Counted from the stretch's first letter, positions 33,691-42,910 are shown. The stretch is DNA of 64,000 bases from CAVQBJ01 sp963710725 (GCA_963710725.1 CAVQBJ010000008.1:186001-250000), one strand, 5' to 3'. Made by a program: numbers and translations. Notes: generated by a model from the sequence alone, not told the origin.

Positions 33691-33793
33691 CGGCGCCACG
33701 AGCGCATCGACATCGCCCGCGCCATCACGAGCCGCCGCTCGGCGCCACGAGCGCGCGACCGAGCGCATCGACATCGCCCGCGCCCATCACGAG
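33691..33793. repeat. Imperfect tandem duplication across the murC stop codon
   Basis: The 54-nt stretch 33740-33793 near the 3' end of murC recurs at 33691-33731 minus 12 nt and one further G. The murC stop codon (33725-33727) lies in the second copy, where the lost base shifts the frame. This looks like a duplication that reset the end of the gene. Confidence 0.6.
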
Positions 33794-35089
33794 GCACACG
33801 TCGCCCGCGCGCAGGACCCGGTCGAGCACCGCCTGCGCGTCGGCGAACGACGGTGCCCAATACACCGGCCGTCCGTGGGCCGCGTCGGCCGCGGTCGCGG
33901 CGATCGTCAGCCCGCTCACGCCGGGGTAGTCGGCGGCGTTCTCGCGTGCCGGGTACACGTCGGTGACGAGAATGACGTCGGCGAGCGCGAGCGCCTCACC
34001 GAACTCACGCGCCAGAGCCCGCGTGCGCGAGAAGAGATGCGGCTGGAACGTGACGACGACGCGCTCGGCGCCGAGCGTTCGGGCGCCTCGGAGCGTCGCC
34101 GCGACCTTATCGGGATGGTGGGCGTAGTCGTCGACCACGAGCGCCCCCGAGACGTGGTGACCGAGACGTTCGAAGCGACGGCCCGCACCGGCGAACGCGG
34201 CGAGGGCCTCGACGGCCAGCTCCTCGTCGGCGCCGGCGAGACGCGCCGCCTCGAGCGCGGCCACGGCGTTACTCGCGTTATGCGCTCCCGGCACCCCGAG
34301 GACGAGCTCGTGTCCGCGCCAGGGCAGTCGCGAGCCACCGCCGCCGAGCTGGGCCCGGTCCGCGTCGTAGGCGACGACGGGGCCGTCGCGCAGCGCCAGC
34401 AGCTCGGGCCGGTTCCACACGACGGCCTGCGGCGCCCCGGCCAGGAACGCGCGGAAGGCCTCGCGCAACTCGGCCATCGACCCGTAGGTGTCGTGGTGGT
34501 CGAGCGCGATGTTCGTCAGCACCGCTATCTCCACGTGCAGGCTCAGCATCGAGCGGTCCGACTCGTCGGCCTCGACGACGAGCCACTCGCCGTCGCTCCA
34601 GTACGCGTTGGGCAGGCCGGCGCCGACCGGCGCCCCGATCAGCCAGCCGGGCCGCAGCTCGGCGCCGCGCAGCGCGTGGACGATCATGCTCGCCGTCGTC
34701 GTCTTCCCCGCCGCGCCGGCCACGGCGATCGTGCGCCGCAGCGCGCTCAGCTGGGCGAGCAGCACCGCCCGGGAGTGCTCGACGAGCCCGCGGTCCCGTG
34801 CCGCGACGCGCTCGGGATTCGAGGCCGGGATCGCCGTTGAATACACGAGCTCGACGTCCTCGCCCGGCGGCACGTTCTCGGCGGCCTGCCCGACGCTCGC
34901 CTGCAGCACGCCGTCGGCGACGAGGCGCTCGAGGAACGGCGAGCTCGCGCGGTCGGAGCCCGTGACCTCGGCGCCGAGCGCATGCGCGGCGCGCGCGTAG
35001 CCGCTCATACCGGCGCCGCCGACGCCGACGAAGTGCAGCCGCCGGCCCCGCCACGGGGTCGGATCGGAGGTGGGCGTCGCGCCCGTCAT
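33725..35089 (-). CDS. murC: UDP-N-acetylmuramate--L-alanine ligase
   Basis: Adds L-Ala to UDP-MurNAc, 454 residues. The N-terminal motif is FVGVGGAGMSGYA, then the ATP loop VAGAAGKTTTASM, DESDRSM, NIALDHHDTYG and DDYAHHPDK near the C-terminus. The ATP loop has Ala-Ala where most MurC proteins have Thr-His. Its ATG overlaps the murG stop as ATGA. The last few residues derive from a local duplication. Confidence 0.95.
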   Translation of the reverse strand: MTGATPTSDPTPWRGRRLHFVGVGGAGMSGYARAAHALGAEVTGSDRASSPFLERLVADGVLQASVGQAAENVPPGEDVELVYSTAIPASNPERVAARDRGLVEHSRAVLLAQLSALRRTIAVAGAAGKTTTASMIVHALRGAELRPGWLIGAPVGAGLPNAYWSDGEWLVVEADESDRSMLSLHVEIAVLTNIALDHHDTYGSMAELREAFRAFLAGAPQAVVWNRPELLALRDGPVVAYDADRAQLGGGGSRLPWRGHELVLGVPGAHNASNAVAALEAARLAGADEELAVEALAAFAGAGRRFERLGHHVSGALVVDDYAHHPDKVAATLRGARTLGAERVVVTFQPHLFSRTRALAREFGEALALADVILVTDVYPARENAADYPGVSGLTIAATAADAAHGRPVYWAPSFADAQAVLDRVLRAGDVCLVMGAGDVDALGRALVAPSGGS

Positions 35090-36165
35090 GAGGCGGCGGC
35101 AAGAATCTCGCCGGCGATGTCGCGTGCCGCCGAGGGACGTGCGAGCCCGCGGGCGGCCTGCGCCATCGCTCCGAGCCGCTCGCGATCGGCGAGCAGCGCG
35201 CCGACCTCGGCGGCGAGGCGCTCGGGCGTGAGCTCGTCGTCGGCGATGACGACGGCGGCGCCCGCGTCCGCCATCCAACGGGCGTTCGTCGTCTGATGGT
35301 CGGCCGAGGCGTGCGGGTAGGGAACGAGCACCGCCGGCACGCCGGCCGCGGCCACCTCGAAGATCGACCCCCCGGCGCGGGCGACGACGAGATCCGCCGC
35401 GCCGAGCGCGGTGGTGAAGCGCTCGACATCGAGATACTCGCGCAGGTCGTAGCCGGGCCGGCGCGGCCGCCCGCTCAGCTCGGGGTAGTCTCGCCGGCCC
35501 GCGACGTGCAGAACGTGCAGGTCTCCGTCGGCGAAGGCCTCGAACGCGGCGACGTTGATGGAGCGCGCGCCGAGCGATCCGCCGAACACGAGCAGGCACG
35601 TCGCGTCGGGAGGGACCCCGAGGTCGGCGCGTGCGCTCGCGCGGTCTCCCATCCCGCTCGCGGCCGGGATCGGGCGACCGGTGACGCGGTAGCGCCCTCG
35701 GCCCCGAGCGGCGCCGTTGAGCGGGAAGGCGAGGCACACGCGCCGCGCGAACGGCGCGAGCGCGCGGTTGGACAGCCCGAGGTGACTGTCCGCCTCGGTG
35801 AGGACGAGCGGCACCCGCCGCGTGATGGCGGCCAGCCCCACGGGGCCGGCGACGTATCCGCCGCCGCCCATCACCGCGTCGGGTCGCAGCTCGGCGAGCA
35901 GCCGCCGCGCGCGGGCGACGGCGAGCGCCGACCGCGCCAGGGCCCGCAGCGCACGCAGCGGGTTGGTGCGGCTGAGCCCCTCGACGGAGATCACCCGCAG
36001 CTCGAAGCCCGCGGCGGGGACGAGCTGCGCCTCGGCGCGCTCGCCGCCGATGAAGGTGACCGACGCGCCCTCAGCGCGCAGAGCCGCCGCGACCGCGAGC
36101 GCCGGCACGACGTGTCCCGCCGTCCCGCCGGCCGCGATCACGATCCTCGGTGCGCTCGGATTCAT
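35086..36165 (-). CDS. murG: MurG, lipid II-forming GlcNAc transferase
   Basis: Adds GlcNAc to lipid I on the inner membrane face, 359 residues. The N-terminal glycine loop is AAGGTAGHVVPAL, the second loop FIGGERAEA, and the UDP-GlcNAc site includes VFGGSLGARSIN and VARAGGSIFEVAAAGVPAVLVP. The glycine loop fixes the start near ATG 36165, which means the gene overlaps the end of ftsW by 95 nt. murC follows with ATGA overlap. Confidence 0.95.
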   Translation of the reverse strand: MNPSAPRIVIAAGGTAGHVVPALAVAAALRAEGASVTFIGGERAEAQLVPAAGFELRVISVEGLSRTNPLRALRALARSALAVARARRLLAELRPDAVMGGGGYVAGPVGLAAITRRVPLVLTEADSHLGLSNRALAPFARRVCLAFPLNGAARGRGRYRVTGRPIPAASGMGDRASARADLGVPPDATCLLVFGGSLGARSINVAAFEAFADGDLHVLHVAGRRDYPELSGRPRRPGYDLREYLDVERFTTALGAADLVVARAGGSIFEVAAAGVPAVLVPYPHASADHQTTNARWMADAGAAVVIADDELTPERLAAEVGALLADRERLGAMAQAARGLARPSAARDIAGEILAAAS

Positions 36166-37402
36166 CGCCCCATCGTGCCGATTCGGCCCGACGTCTGTCG
36201 CTCGGGCGGGCCGGCACGGCTCGGACATGGGCATTGCCCCCGCCCGCGACGTTCAGCAGCAGCCCCATCGCGCCGAGCATGACGATCAGGTTCGTCGAGC
36301 CGTAGGAGATGAACGGCAGCGGCACCCCGGTGAGCGGCGCCAGGCCGAGCACCGCGAAGACGTTCAGCAGCGCCTGGGAGACGATGAGCGCGGTGACACC
36401 GACGGCGACGAGGGCGCTGTACAGGCTGCGCGCCCGCTTCGCCGCGCGCAGTCCGGCGAACGCGATCAGGCCGTACAGGAACAGCAGGGCGGAGATGCCG
36501 ACGACACCGAGCTCCTCGCCGATCACCGCGAGGATGAAGTCGGTGCTCGCCTCCGGAAGGTAGAAGATCTTCTGCACCGATTGCCCGGGGCCCCGTCCGA
36601 ACGCTCCGCCGGTGCCGATGGCGATCTGGCCCTGAACCGCCTGGAAGCCGCTCGAGTGGGCGTGTGCCCACGGATCGATGAACGACGTCAGACGCTCCCG
36701 CGAGTAGGGCTGCACGAGCGCATAGAGGACGACGACCGCGAGCGTGCCGGCGATGAGGATCCCGAGCAGTCGCATCGGCATTCCCACGGCGACGAGCAGC
36801 GACGTCACCGTGAAGGCGATGACCATCGCCGTGCCGATGTCGGGCTGGGAGGCGACGCACACGGTGGCCGCCCCGACGACCACGAGCAGCGGCCGCGACA
36901 GCTCCCGCAGCGACTGCACGCGCCGGGGACGCCGGGCGAGCAGCTCCGCCGTGTAGAGGACGAGCGCGAGCTTCATCAGCTCCGACGGCTGGAACTGGAG
37001 CGGCCCGGCGCCGAGCCAGCGACGCGCTCCGTTCACCGACACGCCGAGGTGGGGCACGTGCACCGCGAGCACGAGCACGAACGACGCAGCGAGCAGCGGA
37101 CCGGTGAGCCGGCGGGCCAGGTCGAGCCCGCGCCGAGCGAAGACGCGCATCGCGATGAGGCCGACGCCACCGGAGGCGACGAACTTCAGCGCCGTCCCGG
37201 CGCCGTCGCCGCCCTGGAGCAGGCTCGGCGCCGACGAGGCGCTGTAGACCATCACCGTGCCCGCCGCGAGCAGGCAGAGCGTCGCGGTGAGCAGGATGTT
37301 GTACTCGATCGTCGGCGCCGCGCCGGCCCGTGCCGGCGCGCGGTCGTCCGCGCGGCCGCCTGAGCGTGTTGCGAAGGGGCGAGCGGCGCGGGCGGCAGCC
37401 AT
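36071..37402 (-). CDS. ftsW: Lipid II polymerase FtsW (SEDS family)
   Basis: Polytopic glycosyltransferase that polymerises septal peptidoglycan together with the FtsI-type PBP, about 443 residues. Around nine or ten membrane helices are visible, with SEDS motifs NGARRWLGAGPLQFQPSE, EELGVVGISALLFLYG and GVPLPFISYGSTNLI. The cytoplasmic tail of about 50 residues is rich in Arg and Asp and is encoded over the start of murG. The start is uncertain: ATG 37402 or GTG 37483; neither has a clear ribosome-binding site. Confidence 0.9.
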   Translation of the reverse strand: MAAARAARPFATRSGGRADDRAPARAGAAPTIEYNILLTATLCLLAAGTVMVYSASSAPSLLQGGDGAGTALKFVASGGVGLIAMRVFARRGLDLARRLTGPLLAASFVLVLAVHVPHLGVSVNGARRWLGAGPLQFQPSELMKLALVLYTAELLARRPRRVQSLRELSRPLLVVVGAATVCVASQPDIGTAMVIAFTVTSLLVAVGMPMRLLGILIAGTLAVVVLYALVQPYSRERLTSFIDPWAHAHSSGFQAVQGQIAIGTGGAFGRGPGQSVQKIFYLPEASTDFILAVIGEELGVVGISALLFLYGLIAFAGLRAAKRARSLYSALVAVGVTALIVSQALLNVFAVLGLAPLTGVPLPFISYGSTNLIVMLGAMGLLLNVAGGGNAHVRAVPARPSDRRRAESARWGDESERTEDRDRGRRDGGTRRAGARGRGGSAR

Positions 37403-37706
37403 CAGCGCGGACTTCGACGTCGCGACGGACAGCCCTCCCCGGTCGGAGCGGCATCCGTGGCGACTACGGGCGATCGGGGTCACGCGACGGTGACAGACGC
37501 GCCACGCGGGTCACGAACGTGGCGCGCGAGCGTGCCGCGGGCCGGTCGCGGCGACCACGCGCCGGGGGTGTGGTCCCGAATGTCCGCCATGCGGTCGTAA
37601 CCGACCACACCCCCCGCAAGGACGTGACGCGAACGTGACAAACGCGCCACACGGGTCACGAACGTGGCGCGTGAGTGTGCCGCCGGCGCCGGCGCCGCGG
37701 CAAGCC
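37403..37706. other. ftsW-murD intergenic region
   Basis: A 304-nt gap in an otherwise tightly packed operon. It is filled mostly by the repeat element at 37482-37683. No open frame with gene-like features, and no promoter that I trust, is visible. Confidence 0.6.
37482..37683. repeat. 202-bp REP/BIME-like element: direct repeats around a 12-bp palindrome
   Basis: Two 57-nt direct repeats (37482-37538 and 37627-37683) match at 51 positions. Each contains an inverted repeat GCGCCAC/GTGGCGC (37499-37505 with 37519-37525; 37644-37650 with 37664-37670) around GGGTCACGAAC. Between them, GGGGGTGTGGTC (37564-37575) and GACCACACCCCC (37603-37614) form a perfect 12-bp inverted repeat. The arms are kept while the flanks vary, which suggests selection on structure. 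It could be a non-autonomous mobile repeat, an RNA structure within the operon mRNA, or a protein-binding site. Confidence 0.75.
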
Positions 37707-39038
37707 CTACCCCCCGCCCCGCACCAGCTCCCGGAAGCGGTCGCCGCGCGCCTCGAAGTCGCTGAACTGGTCGAAGCTCGCGCAGGCCGGCGACAGCAGC
37801 ACGACCTCCCCCGGGCGTGCGGCAGCGCGAGCGGCGGCCACGGCGGCGTCGAGGTCGCCGCATTCGCGCAGCCTCACGCCTGTCGGGACGAGCGCGTCGC
37901 GGATCGTCGCCGCGTCCTCGCCGATGACGTATACGGCCAGGCAACTCGCGCGCACCGCCCCGGCGAGCGCCTCGAAGTCCTGCCCCTTGCCCTGGCCCCC
38001 GAGGATGAGGTGCAGCCGCGGCGTGTCCCCGGCCAGCGCCGCGAGCGCGACCAGCGTGCTCGCGATGTTCGTCGCCTTGGAGTCGTTCACGAACGCCACG
38101 CCGTCGCGCTCGCCGACGCGCTCGAGGCGGTGCGCGACGCCGCCGAAGCTGCGCAGGCCGGCGACGACGGCCTCCGGGTCGACGCCGCGGGCCAGCGTGA
38201 CCGCCGCGGTGGCCATCGCGTTGACGACGTTATGCGCGCCCGGGAGGCCGAGCTCGCTCACCGCGAGCAGCGGGCGCTCCTCCCACCACAGCTGGCCGGC
38301 TCGCTCGGACAGCGCCGCCCCCGGTCCGCTGCCGAAGCACACGCGCCGTGCGCAGCCGCCGAGGTCCTCGACGCCGAGGCCGAGCGGCGCGACGGCGACG
38401 TCGTCGTTGCTCTGCCGGGAGAAGATCTGCAGCTTGGCCGCGGTGTACGCCTCCATGCTGCCGTGGCGGTCGAGGTGGTCGGGCGTCAGGTTGAGCAGGA
38501 CGGCCGCCTCGGGCGCGAAGGCGACGGCGTCCTCGAGCTGGAACGACGACGCCTCGCACACGATCGTCGCCGACGGGTCGACGTCGCCGACGAGGGTCGA
38601 CAGCGCCGTGCCGACGTTCCCGGCCACGGCGACCGGGAGCCCCGCCTCGCGATGGACGTGGCCGATCCATTCCACCGTCGTCGTCTTGCCGTTCGTCCCG
38701 GTGACGGCGATGAACTCGTTCGGCAGCATCCGCCAGGCGAGCTCGAGCTCACCGAGCACCGGGACGCCGCGCGCGCGGGCGGCCGCGACGGCCGGCGCCT
38801 CGCGGGGCACGCCCGGGCTCTTGATCACCGAACGCGCGCGCGGCAGCTCGGCGAGACCGTCGCCGTCGATGTGCGTCTCGATGCCGGCCTCGCCCAGCCG
38901 CGAGACGTCCGGCGACCCGGCGTCGACGGCGATCACCTCCTCGCCCCGCGCCGCGAGCGCGACCGCCGCCGCGACGCCCGAGCGGGCGAGGCCGATGACC
39001 AGGTGGGGCCCGGGCGGGACCGGCGGACGCGGCGTCAC
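37707..39038 (-). CDS. murD: UDP-N-acetylmuramoylalanine--D-glutamate ligase
   Basis: Adds D-Glu to UDP-MurNAc-Ala, 443 residues. A Rossmann-like start (VIGLARSGVAAAVAL), the ATP loop VTGTNGKTTTVEWI, NLTPDHLDRHGSMEAY, FVNDSKATN and the closing LLSPACASFDQF are all typical. The GTG start overlaps the mraY stop as GTGA. Confidence 0.96.
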   Translation of the reverse strand: MTPRPPVPPGPHLVIGLARSGVAAAVALAARGEEVIAVDAGSPDVSRLGEAGIETHIDGDGLAELPRARSVIKSPGVPREAPAVAAARARGVPVLGELELAWRMLPNEFIAVTGTNGKTTTVEWIGHVHREAGLPVAVAGNVGTALSTLVGDVDPSATIVCEASSFQLEDAVAFAPEAAVLLNLTPDHLDRHGSMEAYTAAKLQIFSRQSNDDVAVAPLGLGVEDLGGCARRVCFGSGPGAALSERAGQLWWEERPLLAVSELGLPGAHNVVNAMATAAVTLARGVDPEAVVAGLRSFGGVAHRLERVGERDGVAFVNDSKATNIASTLVALAALAGDTPRLHLILGGQGKGQDFEALAGAVRASCLAVYVIGEDAATIRDALVPTGVRLRECGDLDAAVAAARAAARPGEVVLLSPACASFDQFSDFEARGDRFRELVRGGG

Positions 39039-40021
39039 AGCGTGTGGTGCAGGCTGTTCTGGTACAGCGTGAAGCCGATCGCGCTGAACACCGACGCGAT
39101 GATCCAGAAGCGCAGGATGATCTTCGTCTCCGACCAGCCGCGCAGCTCGAAGTGGTGATGGATCGGCGCCATCAGGAACACGCGCCGGCGGGTGGTGCGA
39201 AACGACAGCACCTGGATGAGCACCGACAGCGCCTCGATGACGAAGATCCCGCCCAGGAGGATGAGCAGCACCTCGGTGCGGGTCATGACGGCGAGCCCGG
39301 CGATCGCCCCGCCGAGCCCGAGCGAGCCGGTGTCCCCCATGAAGACGGTCGCCGGGAACGCGTTGAACCACAGGAAGCCGATGCAGCCGCCGACGATGCA
39401 GCCGGACAGCAGCGCCATCTCGCGATCGTGGCTGTTGCCGCTGATGTACGTGATGCCGATATAGGCGAGCACGACAATCGCCACGCAGCCCGCGGCGAGC
39501 CCGTCGAGCCCGTCGGTGAGGTTGACGCCGCTCGTGGTGCCGGCGACGACGAGGTAGACGAACACCGGGTAGAACGGCCCGAGATCGATCTGGTAGTCGA
39601 TGACGCGCAGGTCGACCGTGTTCGGCAGCCCGGCCTTGTAGTGCGCGATCCACCACAGCCCGATCGAGATCGCGATCGTCACGATCAGCTTCGTCCGCCC
39701 CCGCAACCCGAGCGACCGCCGGCGCACGAGCTTGGTGTAGTCGTCGGCGAACCCGAGCGCCGCGCAGGCCGCCATCGCGGCGAAGACGCCGATCGCCCGC
39801 CAATCGCTGTAGTTGGCGAGGATGAGGAACGGCGTGGCGATGGCGAGGAAGATGATGATGCCGCCCATCGTCGGCGTGCCCGCCTTCGTGTGGTGGCCCT
39901 CGGGCCCGTCCTCGCGAATCTGCTGGCCGAACTCGCGCCGGCGCAGGAACTCGATGAACTTCGGGCTGAGGAAGATGCAGATCAGCAGCGCCGAGGTTCC
40001 GCCGATCAGGACGCGGCCCAT
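39035..40021 (-). CDS. mraY: Phospho-MurNAc-pentapeptide transferase MraY
   Basis: Membrane enzyme that makes lipid I on undecaprenyl phosphate, 328 residues with about ten helices. Hallmarks: HHTKAGTPTMGG, the catalytic ALGFADDYTK, NLTDGLDGLA, GNAHD-like FNAFPATVFMGDTGSLGLG and the HHHFE motif in PIHHHFELRGW. The ATG is 1 nt from the murF stop. Confidence 0.97.
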   Translation of the reverse strand: MGRVLIGGTSALLICIFLSPKFIEFLRRREFGQQIREDGPEGHHTKAGTPTMGGIIIFLAIATPFLILANYSDWRAIGVFAAMAACAALGFADDYTKLVRRRSLGLRGRTKLIVTIAISIGLWWIAHYKAGLPNTVDLRVIDYQIDLGPFYPVFVYLVVAGTTSGVNLTDGLDGLAAGCVAIVVLAYIGITYISGNSHDREMALLSGCIVGGCIGFLWFNAFPATVFMGDTGSLGLGGAIAGLAVMTRTEVLLILLGGIFVIEALSVLIQVLSFRTTRRRVFLMAPIHHHFELRGWSETKIILRFWIIASVFSAIGFTLYQNSLHHTL

Positions 40022-40022
40022 G

Positions 40023-41399
40023 TCAGTGCGCCCCGTCCGGCACCGCGGCCGGCGGATGGCGGGCGCCGCGCACGGCCTCCACGACGCGCGAGAGTCCGAC
40101 GCCCTGCGACGCCTTCACCAGCACGGTGTCGCCGCCGTGCAGCAGCGCCGGGACCTCGGCCGCCGCCTCGTCGGCGTCGGCGAAGGCGAGGGTCGGGCCG
40201 TCGAAGCGCTGCGCCATCGCGGCGGCGAGCGGCCCGACGGTGACGAGCAGGTCCACGCCGCAGTCGGCGGCGCAGGCCCCGATCGCGGCATGGAACTCGT
40301 CGGCGCCCGATCCGAGCTCGAGCATGTCGCCGAGCACGGCAACGCGCCGCGCCGAGGCGGTCACGGCGAGATCCTGGAGGGCGGCGCGCATCGACATCGG
40401 GTTGGCGTTGTAGCAATCGTTGACGAGCGTCAGCCCGCCGGCGAGCTCGATGCGCTCACCGCGCCCCGCGCTGAAGGCCACCTCCAGTGCTCCGCCCACG
40501 ACGACGCCGAGCGCCCGAACCGCGGCGACCGCGGCGAGCAGGTTCCACTCCCGCTGATGGGCGGCGGTGAACGTCGGGCGTAACGCGATCGGCTCGCCCT
40601 GCGCATCGATCACGACGCCACCGTCGGCGTCCACGCGCCGCAGCGTCACGTCCCCGCCCGGGCCGAAGCGGACCGTCCGCACGTCCGGGCGCAGATGGGG
40701 CTCCAGCAGCGGCTCGTCGGCCGGGATCACGGCCACCGCCCCGGGCGCGAGACCGGCGATCAGCTCCGCTTTCGCCGCGGCGACCGCCTCGAGCGACCCG
40801 AGGAGCTCCAGGTGCACCGGGCCGACGCTGACGATCACACCGACGTCGGGCTCGGCGATCGCCGTCAGCTCGGCGATCTGGCCGCGGCCGCGCATGCCCA
40901 TCTCGAGCACGAGCACCTCGGTGCCGGCCGGCGCGCCGAGCACGGTGAGCGGGAGCCCGATCTCGGTGTTGTGGTTGAGCGGGCTGACGACCGTGCGCCG
41001 GTGCGGCCGCAGCAGTGCGCCGACGATGTCCTTCGTGGAGGTCTTGCCCGTCGAGCCGGTGATCGCGATCACCTGCGCGCCGAGCGCGTGCCGCCAGGCG
41101 CGCGCGAGCGCATGCAGGGCGAGCAGCGGGCTCGGATGGGCGAGACGGACTCCGGTCCCGCTCGCCCCCCCCTCGGCGTGCGCCGGCGCGACGAGCACCC
41201 CCCAGGCCCCGGCGTCGAGCGCGGTCTGCGCGTAGGCGCCTCCGTCCGCGTGGGCGCCGGGCAGACCGATGAACAGGTCACCCGGGCAGACCTCACGCGA
41301 GTCGATGACGACGCGCTCGGGCCCGCCGGGGAGCCGCAGGTCGCCGACGATTCGCGCGCCGGCCTCGGCGGCGACGCGCTCGGAGTCCCACGCCCTCAT
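40023..41399 (-). CDS. murF: UDP-MurNAc-tripeptide--D-Ala-D-Ala ligase
   Basis: Adds the D-Ala-D-Ala dipeptide, 458 residues. The N-terminal domain has IDSREVCPGDLFIGL, the ATP loop ITGSTGKTSTKD, then NHNTEIGLPLT, EMGMRGRGQI and the C-terminal NDCYNANPMSMRAAL. The ATG overlaps the murE stop as ATGA. Confidence 0.96.
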   Translation of the reverse strand: MRAWDSERVAAEAGARIVGDLRLPGGPERVVIDSREVCPGDLFIGLPGAHADGGAYAQTALDAGAWGVLVAPAHAEGGASGTGVRLAHPSPLLALHALARAWRHALGAQVIAITGSTGKTSTKDIVGALLRPHRRTVVSPLNHNTEIGLPLTVLGAPAGTEVLVLEMGMRGRGQIAELTAIAEPDVGVIVSVGPVHLELLGSLEAVAAAKAELIAGLAPGAVAVIPADEPLLEPHLRPDVRTVRFGPGGDVTLRRVDADGGVVIDAQGEPIALRPTFTAAHQREWNLLAAVAAVRALGVVVGGALEVAFSAGRGERIELAGGLTLVNDCYNANPMSMRAALQDLAVTASARRVAVLGDMLELGSGADEFHAAIGACAADCGVDLLVTVGPLAAAMAQRFDGPTLAFADADEAAAEVPALLHGGDTVLVKASQGVGLSRVVEAVRGARHPPAAVPDGAH

Positions 41400-42880
41400 G
41401 CGCCCGACCGCACCGCTGAGCGAAGGCGCCGCAGCGCCTCGCGGGCCACGGTGACGTCGTCGAAGGGCAGCGTTCGCCCCTCGGCGAACTCCTGGCCCTG
41501 CTCGTGGCCCTTGCCGGCGATCACGAGCACGTCGCCCGGGCGGGCGAGCGCGACCGCCTCGTCGATCGCCTCGCGACGATCGACGACCTCGCGGATCGCC
41601 TCGGCCGCCGGTGGCCGCGGTGCCCGCGCGGCGCCGCCCATGATGCCGGCGATGATCGCCTGCGGCTCCTCCGAGCGCGGGTTGTCCGAGGTGACGATCG
41701 GCACCTCCGCCAGCCGCGCGGCGAGCTCGCCCATCAGCGGACGCTTGCCGCGATCGCGGTCGCCGCCCGCCCCGAACACGCACAGGACGCGTTCGCGGGT
41801 CAGCTCGCGCGCGGCGCGCAGCACGTTGGCGAGCGAGTCGGGCGTGTGCGCGTAGTCGACGAGGACGGCGAAGTCCTGCCCCTCGTCGACGGACTCGAAG
41901 CGCCCCGGCACCTGCACGCCGCCGGCGAGTGCCTCGCACAGCGAGTCGAGGTCGGCACCGAGGCCGTGCACGGCGGCGAGCGCGCCGAGCGCGTTAGCGA
42001 CGTTGAAGCGCCCGCGCAGCGGAATCGTGAGCGCGCGCTCGCCGGCCGGCGTGACGAGCACGAGATGGGCGCCGTCGACGCCGGTGACGACATCGACCGC
42101 GCGGTAGCCGGCCGCCTCGTCGATGCCGAAGGTGACGGCGTCGGGGACCTCGGCGGCGAGCCGCCGTCCGTAGGGGTCGTCGACGTTGATGACGCTCAGG
42201 CCGGGCGGCCGGGACTCCCCCTCCCCCACGAACAGCCGCCGCTTGGCGGCGAAATACGCCTCCATCGTGCCGTGATAGTCGAGATGGTCCTGCGTGAGGT
42301 TCGTGAAGATCGCCGCGGCGAAGTGCACCGCGTCGGCACGACCGAGATCGAGCGCGTGCGAGGAGACCTCCATGGCGCAGGCGGCGTCGCCACCGTCGAG
42401 CATCGCGCGGAAGTCGGCCTGCAGGTCGATCGACTCCGGGGTCGTGCGCAGCGCCTCCCGCTCGGCGCCACCGATGACCGACTTGACGGTGCCCAGCAGA
42501 CCGCACCGCTCGCCCGTGGCCTCCGTCAGCGCCCGCACCAGGAAGGCCGTCGTCGTCTTGCCATTCGTCCCGGTCACCCCGATGACGCGCAGCCGCGCGC
42601 TCGGATCGCGGTGGAAGCGCGCGGCGGCCGGGGCCATCGCCGCGCGCACCGAGGGAACGGGCACCTCGGGCACGCCGAGTCCGAGCGGGCGCTCGACGAC
42701 GAGCGCGGCGGCGCCGCGGGCGATCGCCTCGGGCGCGAAGGCATGTCCGTCGTGCCGGAGGCCGCTCACGCAGAAGAACAGCGTCCCCGGCTGCGCCTGC
42801 CGGCTGTCGTAGTCCAGCGCGGTGATCGCGACGGAGCCGACGGACGGCGGCGCCGTCGGGATCACCTCGTCAAGCCTCAT
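41396..42880 (-). CDS. murE: UDP-MurNAc-Ala-Glu--meso-diaminopimelate ligase
   Basis: Adds the third amino acid of the stem peptide, 494 residues. Motifs are DSRQAQPGTLFFC, VTGTNGKTTTAFL, MEVSSHAL, FTNLTQDHLDYHGTMEAYF and, decisive for substrate, TSDNPRSEEP, whose DNPR marks meso-diaminopimelate enzymes. The wall is therefore probably of the DAP type. It is separated from the upstream ftsI by three plus-strand genes and so needs its own promoter; TAGACT at 42911-42916 is a candidate, 30 nt before the ATG. Confidence 0.96.
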   Translation of the reverse strand: MRLDEVIPTAPPSVGSVAITALDYDSRQAQPGTLFFCVSGLRHDGHAFAPEAIARGAAALVVERPLGLGVPEVPVPSVRAAMAPAAARFHRDPSARLRVIGVTGTNGKTTTAFLVRALTEATGERCGLLGTVKSVIGGAEREALRTTPESIDLQADFRAMLDGGDAACAMEVSSHALDLGRADAVHFAAAIFTNLTQDHLDYHGTMEAYFAAKRRLFVGEGESRPPGLSVINVDDPYGRRLAAEVPDAVTFGIDEAAGYRAVDVVTGVDGAHLVLVTPAGERALTIPLRGRFNVANALGALAAVHGLGADLDSLCEALAGGVQVPGRFESVDEGQDFAVLVDYAHTPDSLANVLRAARELTRERVLCVFGAGGDRDRGKRPLMGELAARLAEVPIVTSDNPRSEEPQAIIAGIMGGAARAPRPPAAEAIREVVDRREAIDEAVALARPGDVLVIAGKGHEQGQEFAEGRTLPFDDVTVAREALRRLRSAVRSGA

Positions 42881-42910
42881 GTGCGCCCCGCGTGGTGTGA
42901 CACCGCCCGC

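Noticed and set aside
37464..37944. Minus-strand open frames across the repeat element before murD
   Set aside because: Their products are Arg/Ala-rich and repeat the same residues simply because the DNA is duplicated; no start site or domain supports them.
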